Both the position numbers and the translations under genes were made by a program. From Legionella drancourtii LLAP12 (lineage in GTDB: Bacteria > Pseudomonadota > Gammaproteobacteria > Legionellales > Legionellaceae), in assembly GCF_000162755.2 (NCBI RefSeq), contig NZ_JH413832.1, positions 20,633 to 71,241 of the forward strand: a stretch of 50,609 bases of DNA, given 5' to 3'. Shown piece by piece: positions 8,240 through 16,498 of the stretch (positions are counted from its first letter, which is position 1; every line of letters starts with the position of its first letter). The notes beneath the pieces were generated by a model. The model made no database searches. It worked only from the letters and a program-made list of their open reading frames with translations, and had not been told where the DNA came from.

Positions 8240-9454
8240 ATGGGAAAAGAAGTGCTACGAAGCACAGTGTTAATGGTTGCCTCAATTACAACAGCACATG
8301 CTCTTGAAGGAGATTTTAAAGGATTTAAATACGCATTCCATGGTTTTATAAGTGCAACGGGATATACACAAACGACACCGGGATTTGTACTTAATGGTCA
8401 GGGCCCTCTGATCCTTTTGTTTACCCCAAGTACAAGTAGCACTACTACCGGTTTTGATGTTCGACAAACACGTTTAACTTTTTCCGCCAGTGGGCCATCA
8501 GTCATGGGAGGAGCAACTCCCAAGGGCTTAATTGAAATTGATTTTTTTGGTTTGAATTCGCCTGGAGGATATGGAGAGGTTTCAGTTTATCCCCGTTTAC
8601 GTCTTGCTTATACTGAATTAGATTGGTATGGCAGAAACAAAATTAGAGCAGGCCAAGATTGGGAACTGCTAATGGTTGACTTACCTACTTCTCTTTCTCA
8701 TCTAGCCTATCCTGTCACCTATTTTGCGGGTCTAGTCGGTTGGCGAGAGCCTGGAGTTAGTTTTTTTCATACCGATACTATGGAAAACTCCAATCTTGAA
8801 TTTGCTTTACAAGTATTAAAATCTGATTGGCAAAATCCTCTGGATTTTGGGCAATCAACAGTGCAGAATCTGAATGTTGATGCAGGACAACTTTCAGGTC
8901 TTCCTGGAATTGAAATGCGTACGAAATGGACATCTGCAAATCAAGATTATGCGGTATATGTGGTTGGACATGTAAGTAAAGTCGATGGTACTCGGGTTCG
9001 CAATTTACCCATCTCGGGAGGAATATTTGTAACAACGCCAACAAGAAATTGGACCGTAGCAGTTGCAAAGATTGGGGGTAAAGCTAAAGTATCAGCATTT
9101 ACTCTCAAAGGTGAAGTATATACAGGAAAAAACACAGGGCCACTGATAGGTGAGCAACTACAATTTATCACAGCAAATGATGTTCATGAGTCTGGTGGAT
9201 GGATTCAACTTGGATATGATCTTCCTAATAATTTTAGTATTTATGGCACTTATGGAATAGCAGCTGATAATAAATCAGACGTCGTTTCAGGAGGTGGTGT
9301 TCGGTACCAAAACCAAGTTTATGGCGGAATGATTCAGTATCGCTCTAAGACCTTTGCTGTAGGTCCAGAAATATATCATGTAACAACAAGCACTGTTTCA
9401 GGTTCTCCTTTACAAGGGATTACTTATCTTTTAAGTGCGAATTATGGCTTTTAA
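8240..9454 (+). CDS. DcaP-like outer membrane porin
   Basis: A 404-residue secreted beta-barrel. I choose ATG 8240 because AAGGA lies about 10 bp upstream and the protein then begins with a signal peptide (MGKEVLRSTVLMVASITTAHA); the GTG at 8177 would put 21 residues before it. FDVRQTRLTFSASG, GLIEIDFFG, PRLRLAYTELDW and the KIRAGQDW block resemble the DcaP trimeric porin family, and the protein ends in the aromatic YGF expected of barrels. It probably takes up small organic anions; the substrate is unknown. Transposase remnants lie on both sides, so the gene may have been acquired. Confidence 0.75.
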   Translation: MGKEVLRSTVLMVASITTAHALEGDFKGFKYAFHGFISATGYTQTTPGFVLNGQGPLILLFTPSTSSTTTGFDVRQTRLTFSASGPSVMGGATPKGLIEIDFFGLNSPGGYGEVSVYPRLRLAYTELDWYGRNKIRAGQDWELLMVDLPTSLSHLAYPVTYFAGLVGWREPGVSFFHTDTMENSNLEFALQVLKSDWQNPLDFGQSTVQNLNVDAGQLSGLPGIEMRTKWTSANQDYAVYVVGHVSKVDGTRVRNLPISGGIFVTTPTRNWTVAVAKIGGKAKVSAFTLKGEVYTGKNTGPLIGEQLQFITANDVHESGGWIQLGYDLPNNFSIYGTYGIAADNKSDVVSGGGVRYQNQVYGGMIQYRSKTFAVGPEIYHVTTSTVSGSPLQGITYLLSANYGF

Positions 9455-9597
9455 CTAGGCAATATTCTTCGACTAAATGGTTATATGATGAGCATGATGT
9501 GGTCAAGAAAGTAGTTAAGGTCCCGTTGCAAAACGAGCGATAGTTTATACTTTAATCTAAAACTATTAAATAACGAATAACAGCATGTGTTCAACGG

Positions 9598-9764
9598 TTT
9601 AAATGGCATCATTTTTATGGCGAAGTGATGTGCGTTGGTATTGTAAATACAGCATTGGTTATAGATGTTTGGAGTAAATGATGATTGAGTGTGGGCTAAA
9701 AATAGAGCATACCACTCTGTATCGCTGGGTTCTGCAGTACGTACCAGAATTAAAAAAACGATGA
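9598..9764 (+). pseudogene. IS6-family transposase N-terminal remnant
   Basis: Read with one frameshift, this region gives FKWHHFYGEV, then VRWYCKYSIGYRCLE, a stop, then MMIECGLKIEHTTLYRWV and QYVPELKKR before TGA. This is the N-terminal region of IS6/IS26-like transposases (FKWRHF, VRWYLRY, HTTxYRWV, PELEKR). The catalytic DDE part is absent. The rest of 9455-9845 holds no further gene that I can see. Confidence 0.85.
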
Positions 9765-9801
9765 TTAGGAAACATCAAGGCCGGATTTTGAACAGACGCA
9801 A

Positions 9802-9828
9802 CTGTCTTAAATTTTTAACTTAAGACAG
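9802..9828. terminator. Hairpin downstream of the APC permease gene
   Basis: A perfect 9-bp inverted repeat, ctgtcttaa and ttaagacag, around a 9-nt loop, 18 bp past the permease stop on the minus strand. There is no clear T-run in that direction, so intrinsic termination is only possible. Confidence 0.45.
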
Positions 9829-9845
9829 CGGCTATGTTGGTACTA

Positions 9846-11246
9846 CTACTGGTTTGTAATTCGTCGTTTACGCCAATACAGTAAGATCGCGGGGAGTAGC
9901 ATCAAGAATATTCCTAAGGAAAATACCAGCCGAAAATGTGATGCACTACCAAAATTCATGAATTCAACGGGCGGGATAAAACCGACAATTAAGGTCATAG
10001 TACAGCCACATAAACCCAAGAAACAGGTGAAGTAATAACCTATTTTACCGCCCGGTATGGCAAAAGGCCGTTTTAAGTGTGCAAATTTTCCTTTTAGATT
10101 CCATGCGGCAATAAACATCAATACATACATCATGATGTACAGTTCAGTACTTAAATCAGTAAATAACCAATAAATGGCATTAACACTGGGAAATAAAAGA
10201 AAGCCACTGCACAACACAGTAACGAGAAGCGCTTGGGTAATGAGAATTCGTGAAGCAACACCATGTTTGTTTAGTCGACACATGGATTGAGGCAGAAAAT
10301 TATGATTAGCTGCCATCAGCAGGCCTTTAGCAGGAGAAATAATCCAGTTAATCATACTTCCCAAGCTGCCTAATAGTAATAAGACAATCAATACGGGCAT
10401 TAACCAGGTGAGATGGTAGGCTTGGAAAAAGTTACTAAAGGCTTGCATCACGCCATCGACCAGACTAATTTGCTCTTTAGGCAAGACAAAGGCAATGGCT
10501 AAAGAACCCAGGATCATGGTCGTTAGGATCAATAATACTGAGAAAAACATTGCCCGCGGAAAATTAGTTTGTGGATTTTTTACATTACGCACATGCACTG
10601 CTGCCAGTTCCATGCCCAGAAATGAAGTCATAATTGCGGTTAATGATACCCAGGATTGACTGTCTTTCCAATGCGGCAATAGTTGGGAAGGGCTTAAATC
10701 AATAGCAATAGGATTGCCTTTTATTACCCAGATAATCGCTAGGAAAATAATGAACCCCATCGGAATGATCATGCCGAAGATGGCGCAAAGACCAGCAAAT
10801 TTAGCCGATGTGCGCAATCCTGAGAGGCCAACTAGCGTTAATGACCAGAAAATCGTAAGAATTACCGTAATTAAATAATATTTATTTTGTGCTAGTTCAG
10901 GGTTTACCAGATAGGCTAAGGCCCCAGCAATAAATGATAAAATGGTTGGATACCAAACTAAGGTATTAATCCATTGCAGCCAAATGGTAAAAAAGGCGAC
11001 ATTCTCGCCATAGGCATGGTTAACCCAACTGTATATGCCCCCTTCTTCTTCGGACCAGGTTGAGGACAATTCGGCTGAAACCAGGGCTACAGGGATTAAG
11101 AAAACAATCGCTGAAAAAATAAAAAAGAATATTAATGACGAGCCGAATAAGGCGGTGCCGGGCAAATTTCTAATACTGTCAATTGCTCCCGTAATAAGCA
11201 AAATTAAAGCAAAGACAGATATTTTTTCGGAAGACCAATGGTTCAT
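9846..11246 (-). CDS. APC-superfamily amino acid permease/antiporter (GadC-like)
   Basis: A 466-residue inner membrane transporter with about 12 membrane segments. The helix-1 region is ALILLITGAIDSIRNLP, and LQWINTLVWYPTILSFIAG resembles the glutamate/GABA antiporter branch (GadC and relatives). I place the start at ATG 11246 (MNHWSSEKISVFAL), where family members begin; the open frame continues 44 codons further upstream. It probably exchanges an amino acid in the nutrition of this amino-acid-dependent genus; the substrate cannot be read from sequence. bolA lies 140 bp upstream in the same direction. Confidence 0.85.
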   Translation of the reverse strand: MNHWSSEKISVFALILLITGAIDSIRNLPGTALFGSSLIFFFIFSAIVFLIPVALVSAELSSTWSEEEGGIYSWVNHAYGENVAFFTIWLQWINTLVWYPTILSFIAGALAYLVNPELAQNKYYLITVILTIFWSLTLVGLSGLRTSAKFAGLCAIFGMIIPMGFIIFLAIIWVIKGNPIAIDLSPSQLLPHWKDSQSWVSLTAIMTSFLGMELAAVHVRNVKNPQTNFPRAMFFSVLLILTTMILGSLAIAFVLPKEQISLVDGVMQAFSNFFQAYHLTWLMPVLIVLLLLGSLGSMINWIISPAKGLLMAANHNFLPQSMCRLNKHGVASRILITQALLVTVLCSGFLLFPSVNAIYWLFTDLSTELYIMMYVLMFIAAWNLKGKFAHLKRPFAIPGGKIGYYFTCFLGLCGCTMTLIVGFIPPVEFMNFGSASHFRLVFSLGIFLMLLPAILLYWRKRRITNQ

Positions 11247-11386
11247 TAATTCATTCGATTTGTTAAAAGGATAAGCATTATATAGGAAGTTGCCGTTCAG
11301 CGTTAATATTTTATTTATCAAGAGCAGATACAGGGGCCGATACTGGTATGAATTTAGGTTGCGCCTCATGGGCGTCAACCTACTTA

Positions 11387-11701
11387 TTACCTGTTTTTAT
11401 AGCCATCGCGACAAGAAGGGGACTGTAAAACTGTTTTATTTTTTTCCCACTCATCGGGTGTATATAAATGCATGCTTAAGGCATGTAAGCTAAGTTCAAA
11501 TTCTTTACTGAGGAAATGATTTAATAATCGGTGGCGGGCTATGCGGGTTAAATCAATAAATCGTGAAGACACGGCGGTAATTTTAAAGTGTGTTTCTGCT
11601 CCTTGCGGAACATGATGATTCCCTGATTCATCTTCAATATTTAAATAAACAGGAGCTAATTCTTGATTTAGTAGTTGTGCTATACGTTCTTTACGGGACA
11701 T
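11387..11701 (-). CDS. bolA: BolA-family protein
   Basis: A 104-residue cytoplasmic BolA-like protein. Visible family features are the N-terminal RKERIAQLLNQELAPVYLNI helix/strand, HFKITAVSSRFIDLTRIARH and the HRLLNHFL segment before the second helix, ending ELSLHALSMHLYTPDEW. BolA proteins pair with monothiol glutaredoxins to bind [2Fe-2S] and also influence envelope and morphology genes. The length equals the E. coli BolA class (105). A strong hairpin lies between it and the pilin gene upstream, so it probably has its own promoter. Confidence 0.93.
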   Translation of the reverse strand: MSRKERIAQLLNQELAPVYLNIEDESGNHHVPQGAETHFKITAVSSRFIDLTRIARHRLLNHFLSKEFELSLHALSMHLYTPDEWEKNKTVLQSPSCRDGYKNR

Positions 11702-11750
11702 ATTGTTGTTCTCTTCAATTAGGGTCTGTTAAGTCTGGATTTAAAACAAA

Positions 11751-11775
11751 AAAAGCCGCTAAAAAAGCGGCTTTT
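11751..11775. terminator. Bidirectional Rho-independent terminator after the pilin gene
   Basis: aaaagccgct and agcggctttt form a 10-bp stem around five A residues. Read on the minus strand it lies 12 bp past the pilin stop and continues into a T-rich tract, so it ends the pilin transcript; the A/T-flanked stem would also work on the plus strand. Confidence 0.85.
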
Positions 11776-11787
11776 AAAAGGATAGCA

Positions 11788-12219
11788 TTATATTCTGCAG
11801 TTTGCAGGGACGTAGCGGTCATTGTTGGCATCACTTACGGCACAAGTCCAGGTAATCGGCTCGGTTGGTGGTGTACCTGCAACAAGTGCCTTTTGACTTG
11901 ATTGAGGCGTCATCGTGAGCACAATGCCTTGCGCAAGCGCGGTGTACGTAATGGTTATTACGCCGCTACCGGCAGCAACGGCAACACTTTGTACAATGGA
12001 TGTTGATGCTGGCGGTGTCCAGCCCAAGCTCAAGTCAGCATTTCCTGTCATGGCATTTTCAGAAATAGTGGTTTGTGCTGAAGAAGCAAGACTTAAACCT
12101 TCGGTAACGCGTGCTCTAATAATGTAATCCTGATAAGCAGGGATAGCAATTGCAGCAAGAACGCCAATAATTGCGACAACAATCATTAATTCGATTAATG
12201 TAAAGCCCTTCTGTTTCAT
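11788..12219 (-). CDS. pilE: Type IV major pilin (PilA/PilE)
   Basis: A 143-residue type IVa pilin. The leader MKQKG is followed by [20 protein letters not shown], with the prepilin peptidase site after Gly5 and Glu5 of the mature chain; the rest of the N-terminal helix reads [16 protein letters not shown]. The C-terminal disulfide loop is visible as [18 protein letters not shown]. The mature pilin polymerises into type IV pili for adhesion, twitching and DNA uptake. AGGAG lies 7 bp before the ATG. A sigma-54-type promoter lies about 40-55 bp upstream, as in PilR-controlled pilins. Confidence 0.95.
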   Translation of the reverse strand: MKQKGFTLIELMIVVAIIGVLAAIAIPAYQDYIIRARVTEGLSLASSAQTTISENAMTGNADLSLGWTPPASTSIVQSVAVAAGSGVITITYTALAQGIVLTMTPQSSQKALVAGTPPTEPITWTCAVSDANNDRYVPANCRI

Positions 12220-12257
12220 GCTTTGCTCCTAATATTTTTAAGTTACCCTGAAATTTA

Positions 12258-12273
12258 TGCAAGTAAAATGCCA
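12258..12273 (-). promoter_or_regulatory. Sigma-54 (RpoN) promoter of the pilin gene
   Basis: On the minus strand TGGCATTTTACTTGCA matches the -24/-12 consensus TGGCAC-N5-TTGCA at all positions but one, with the invariant GG and GC correctly spaced. Transcription would begin near 12247, about 28 nt before the ATG. No activator site was identified. Confidence 0.8.
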
Positions 12274-12290
12274 AATTATCAATGGGGTTA

Positions 12291-12318
12291 GGTAGAGCGA
12301 TAGCGATATCTCTCTACC
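12291..12318. other. Short inverted repeat between pfp and pilin
   Basis: ggtagag and ctctacc flank 14 nt. It lies 18 bp upstream of the pilin promoter and past the pfp stop on the minus strand. It may be a weak pfp terminator or an activator site; no T-run is visible. Confidence 0.4.
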
Positions 12319-12373
12319 AAAATGCCAATAAATTCTGAGTATTAAACCACTTTTTGCCGGCAATTTTTGTCAA

Positions 12374-13609
12374 TTAAAGTTTTTTATCCACTAATTGATT
12401 TTTTAAGCGAACATAATCAGGTAAACCATTCACATATTCAGGATAAGCTTCACCTTGAATTAAGGGGGCTAAATAGCGTTTGCAGGCATCTGTAATTCCC
12501 ATGCCGTCTGCCGCAATATATTCTGCAGGCATTGGTTTTTCTTGATTCGCTACATCAGCTAAAGGCACATGGCTTATAGACCATTGATAAGGTTCATCTT
12601 GTTCACGTACAATAATAGGCATAATGGCATTATGACCTTTTACAGCATATTCTACAGCTGCTTTACCTAAGGCATAGGCTTGTTCTACGTCAACTTTTGA
12701 AGCAATGTGGCGTGCCGCACGTTGGAGGTAATCGGCTACTGCCCAGTGGTATTTATAGCCTAGCTCAGATTTAACTAATTGTGCAATAACGGGGGCAACA
12801 CCACCTAATTGCGCATGGCCAAAGGCATCGCGTAATCCAGCATCACTTAAAAATTTGCCTTCACTAGTGCGAATACCTTCTGAAACAACCACAACACAAT
12901 AACCATGTGTTTTAACACACGAGTCTACTTTGCTGATAAATTTAGCCTGTTCAAATGCTACTTCAGGCAATAAAATAATGTGCGGTGGTTCGCTTTCATT
13001 TTGACTCGCTAATCCGCTGGCTGCAGCAATCCAGCCCGCATGACGTCCCATGACTTCAAGAATAAATACTTTCGTTGACGAGGCGGCCATGGAGGCAACA
13101 TCAAATCCTGCTTCTTTTGTAGAAACAGCGACATATTTGGCAACTGAACCAAATCCAGGACAAGCATCAGTAAAGGGTAGATCATTATCAACGGTTTTGG
13201 GGATGCCTATACAGGTAATGGGATAACCCATAGTCGCGCCTAATTGAGATACTTTATGGGCTGTATCTTGGGAATCACCACCGCCATTATAGAAAAAATA
13301 ACCAATGTTGTGGGCTTTAAATACTTCAATTAAGCGTTTGTATTCATCACCATCGCTTTTTAATTTATAGCGGCAAGAACCAAATGCACCAGAAGGCGTT
13401 TGCATTAATTTGGCAATGTCGGCATCGCTTTCAAGGGATGTATCAATTAATTCTTCATTCAGTGCCCCTATAATTCCATTTTTAGCGGCATAGACTTTTC
13501 CTATGTGTTCTGGAAATAACTTAGCAGTTTGGATTACTGCACAAGCTGAAGCGTTAATTACGGCAGTTACTCCACCTGATTGGGCATATATTGCATTTTT
13601 TACGGTCAT
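12374..13609 (-). CDS. pfp: Pyrophosphate-dependent 6-phosphofructokinase
   Basis: A 411-residue cytosolic enzyme interconverting fructose 6-phosphate and fructose 1,6-bisphosphate. It shows YAQSGGVTAVINAS, YNGGGDSQDTAHKV, the PKTVDNDL segment around the catalytic Asp, and MGRHAGW. The GGGDS motif and PKT(V/I)DND fit the PPi-type PFKs, which unlike the ATP enzymes are reversible and save ATP. Length fits the short bacterial PPi-PFK branch. A strong AGGAG precedes the ATG. letS ends 38 bp upstream in the same direction, so the two are likely cotranscribed. Confidence 0.92.
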   Translation of the reverse strand: MTVKNAIYAQSGGVTAVINASACAVIQTAKLFPEHIGKVYAAKNGIIGALNEELIDTSLESDADIAKLMQTPSGAFGSCRYKLKSDGDEYKRLIEVFKAHNIGYFFYNGGGDSQDTAHKVSQLGATMGYPITCIGIPKTVDNDLPFTDACPGFGSVAKYVAVSTKEAGFDVASMAASSTKVFILEVMGRHAGWIAAASGLASQNESEPPHIILLPEVAFEQAKFISKVDSCVKTHGYCVVVVSEGIRTSEGKFLSDAGLRDAFGHAQLGGVAPVIAQLVKSELGYKYHWAVADYLQRAARHIASKVDVEQAYALGKAAVEYAVKGHNAIMPIIVREQDEPYQWSISHVPLADVANQEKPMPAEYIAADGMGITDACKRYLAPLIQGEAYPEYVNGLPDYVRLKNQLVDKKL

Positions 13610-13630
13610 TTTTACTCCTGCTCTTTTTTT

Positions 13631-13648
13631 GGAGCTGTTAACAGCTCC
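13631..13648. other. 18-bp perfect palindrome between letS and pfp
   Basis: ggagctgttaacagctcc is its own reverse complement and starts within the letS stop codon. In the direction of transcription A residues follow, not T, so it is not a canonical terminator; plus-strand reading gives a T-rich flank. It could be a protein-binding site or attenuating hairpin just ahead of the pfp ribosome binding site. Confidence 0.55.
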
Positions 13649-16386
13649 TAATTATTTTTTTCAAGTTGATTTTCATACTCGCTAATTACTGCATCAATGC
13701 TTTGAATTAACTCGGCAAACGGAATTGTCAACTCCTCTGCTGAGGCAGAACGAGCAGCCATTTTTTCCACTTGGATTACATTCTTCTGTAAGGTGGGCAC
13801 GCCAGTAAAACAACAGGCGCCATGTAGTCTATGCGCTGATTCACCTAGTTTTTGTATATCTTTTTGATGCATTAAGTGGATGAATTCTTCACGATTTTTA
13901 TGTAGCTCCTCCACGAATTGCCTCAAAAAATCCTCTGCAAGTTCTTGATTTCCCGAAACTTTCTGGACACATAATTGCCAGTCGATTGCCGCATGTTTTG
14001 CCTTATTTGCAATGCGTAGTATGTGCATCAGCAATTGTTTTTCATCGATTGGCTTTTGCAGACAAAAATCAACACCTGAATTTTTGAGATCAATGTTGTT
14101 TACATCACCACTATTTGCACTGATTAAAACAATGGGGGTATGTCTATTTAGTTGCGATTTTTGGCGAATCATACGTGCAGCTTCCAGGCCGTTTAATTTG
14201 GGCATTTGCAGATCAAGCAGAATAATATCATATTTACGCTCATTGCATGCAGATACGGCCATCTCGCCATCATCTACGGCACTAATTGTCGCATGTGTAC
14301 CAAGCAGTGAATCTAAGAGCATTTTATTGACAGGATTGTCTTCGGCAATCAGTAGATCCGGATGCATAAAACGTAATTGCTCGCGTAACCCATCCAGCTC
14401 ATGATTGTCATATTTTTCGCTGTTCTGTTCATTACTGAGTAATTCAATGATGTCTTGGAGTTTTTGGATACTGATTGGCTTGAATAAAAATCCACGTGCT
14501 CCAAGAGCTGCATAATCGTTAATATGCCATTTAGAAATAAGTACGTATGGAAAATAATTATGCGCGGATATGATTTTTGCAATCTGTTGTTCACAGCCTT
14601 GGTTGACATTAATAAATGCCATTTTGCAATCCTGATTCTCTTCTAGGATTTGCGGTAACTGATGAAAAGAATTAACCGCAACACATTTTATTCCCCAATA
14701 GCCTAAGCCATTGCACAAGGCTTCCAAATGCAATGGGTTATCGTCAAAACACAGCATTTTTAAATGAGCAAAACGGTGTGTTTGATTTTTTTCTATTTCA
14801 TAGGCTGCTAATTTTTCAACTTTTACATGGGCGGTAAATGCCGAGCCTTTATTTAATTCACTCGTCATGCTCAGGCGACCACTCATGGCTTCACATAGTT
14901 TTTTACAAATAACCAAGCCTAAGCCTGACCCGCCATAACGACGGGTAATGCTAGTGTCTGCCTGATTAAAGGCAGTAAACAATTTGTTTTGATCTTCAGG
15001 TGAAATGCCAAGACCGGTGTCTGAAATGGTGATGCATAAGGTGTAATCTTTATCTGTTTCCTGTTCAACTTTAGTCCGTACCAAAACATAGCCATGATCC
15101 GTAAATTTGATGGCATTTGTTACCAAGTTACTAATAAATTGTTTAATGCGAAATGAATCACCTAAAACAGTCTTCGGAACATTAATGTCTGTAATAGGAA
15201 TTAAATCGATGCCTTTTTTATGTGCATTAGGTGCGGCAAGGGTCAATACTTCATCAATGCAATTACGAATATTGAGTGGAATGCAATCCAGATGTAGTTT
15301 TCCGGCATCAATTTTGGAGAAATCAAGAATATCATTAATGATACCTAATAAATCTTGAGCGGACGTTTTAATGGTTTTTACATAATCTAACTGTAGAGGA
15401 TCCAGCTTGCTTTCTAACAATACGTTAGTAAAACCAATCACTCCGTTCATTGGTGTGCGGATTTCATGACTCATGTTGGCAATAAATTCAGATTTTTGCC
15501 TGCTTTTTTCTTCAGTTTTTTTCTTGTCTAAAGACAGCTCAATATTTTTTTCTTCTAAAAGCTCCAGGCTTTGCTGTAAGTCAGCCGTGGCAACTTCTAT
15601 ATGTTGATTGAGTTCTTTGATGGTATCTAAGTAGCGCTTTTGTAAATGGTTACATCCTTTTTCGATGATGCCTAATTCGCCTTTACTGGTCATTTTTATT
15701 TCTGTTTCAAATTCATTTCGTAAAATTTGTTTCATGCTGCGGCGTAAACGAGAAATAGGTAAATAAATACGCTTGGAGAGAAAATAATGACAACTTAATC
15801 CAACAAGTAAACCAAATAAGGTGATGAAAATAGTCACAATCAACATTTGATAGCGCTTAATCAACATTGAACGTGTATCGATGTCAATCGAAAGCCAACC
15901 AAGGATATCATCGGCTTGGTATAGGGTAGGATTTGTTATATTGCTGCTGAATGTTGTATTGGAATAAAGATTAAATTTAGGAATAGTAACTGGGGCTATG
16001 AAGTTAATAGTGAAGGGATTAATTTGTTTGCTTTCAATGTAATCACCAGTGAAATCAGGGGGGGTAAATGGTTTATGAATCGAATGTTTCCCACCGCGAT
16101 AAGCAATCAGTTGTCCTTCACTATTATAAAATGCCAAGGCTTTTACTTCTGGGTTAATAGTTGAAGCATTGATTAAGCCTTGTAATGTACGGTTATCACG
16201 ACGGAGCATCGCATATTGTGCCGCAGGTATTAATTGACGAATATAGGCTTCTCCAAGGCGCGACATATGTTGTTTCAAGTCATTACCAAAGAGGCCATTA
16301 TAAAAAACCGCAAATAGTAGCGCGACGAGAAAGGCAGGAATAAGGGTCGTAATTCTTAGTTGATATTTAATACCAATACTTTTCAA
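13648..16386 (-). CDS. letS: Hybrid sensor histidine kinase LetS (BarA/GacS family)
   Basis: A 912-residue tripartite sensor kinase. A membrane helix at about 11-29, a periplasmic sensor to about 178, a second helix (MLIVTIFITLFGLLVGLSC), then a HAMP-like linker and coiled coil. HisKA carries NMSHEIRTPMNG with His307; the ATPase shows the N, G1 and G2 boxes (TNAIKF, DTGLGI, GSGLGL). A degenerate receiver-like segment precedes a true receiver (DIILLDLQMPKLNGL), and a C-terminal HPt domain contains SAHRLHGACCF. With LetA it would drive RsmY/RsmZ and relieve CsrA repression, controlling the replicative-to-transmissive switch in Legionella. LetA is not in the window. Confidence 0.93.
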   Translation of the reverse strand: MKSIGIKYQLRITTLIPAFLVALLFAVFYNGLFGNDLKQHMSRLGEAYIRQLIPAAQYAMLRRDNRTLQGLINASTINPEVKALAFYNSEGQLIAYRGGKHSIHKPFTPPDFTGDYIESKQINPFTINFIAPVTIPKFNLYSNTTFSSNITNPTLYQADDILGWLSIDIDTRSMLIKRYQMLIVTIFITLFGLLVGLSCHYFLSKRIYLPISRLRRSMKQILRNEFETEIKMTSKGELGIIEKGCNHLQKRYLDTIKELNQHIEVATADLQQSLELLEEKNIELSLDKKKTEEKSRQKSEFIANMSHEIRTPMNGVIGFTNVLLESKLDPLQLDYVKTIKTSAQDLLGIINDILDFSKIDAGKLHLDCIPLNIRNCIDEVLTLAAPNAHKKGIDLIPITDINVPKTVLGDSFRIKQFISNLVTNAIKFTDHGYVLVRTKVEQETDKDYTLCITISDTGLGISPEDQNKLFTAFNQADTSITRRYGGSGLGLVICKKLCEAMSGRLSMTSELNKGSAFTAHVKVEKLAAYEIEKNQTHRFAHLKMLCFDDNPLHLEALCNGLGYWGIKCVAVNSFHQLPQILEENQDCKMAFINVNQGCEQQIAKIISAHNYFPYVLISKWHINDYAALGARGFLFKPISIQKLQDIIELLSNEQNSEKYDNHELDGLREQLRFMHPDLLIAEDNPVNKMLLDSLLGTHATISAVDDGEMAVSACNERKYDIILLDLQMPKLNGLEAARMIRQKSQLNRHTPIVLISANSGDVNNIDLKNSGVDFCLQKPIDEKQLLMHILRIANKAKHAAIDWQLCVQKVSGNQELAEDFLRQFVEELHKNREEFIHLMHQKDIQKLGESAHRLHGACCFTGVPTLQKNVIQVEKMAARSASAEELTIPFAELIQSIDAVISEYENQLEKNN

Positions 16387-16498
16387 GATGACTCCGGGAG
16401 TAGACTAAGTAGCGTTATAAACAAAGTCTTATCTTTGCGTTGTAGCTAAAGTCGGCTATTATAGCCCGATTATTTTATTCCTTACAACGGAAGAGATT

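Noticed and set aside
14012-14404. 130-residue plus-strand frame inside letS
   Set aside because: It is antisense to the receiver domain of letS, whose motifs are intact.
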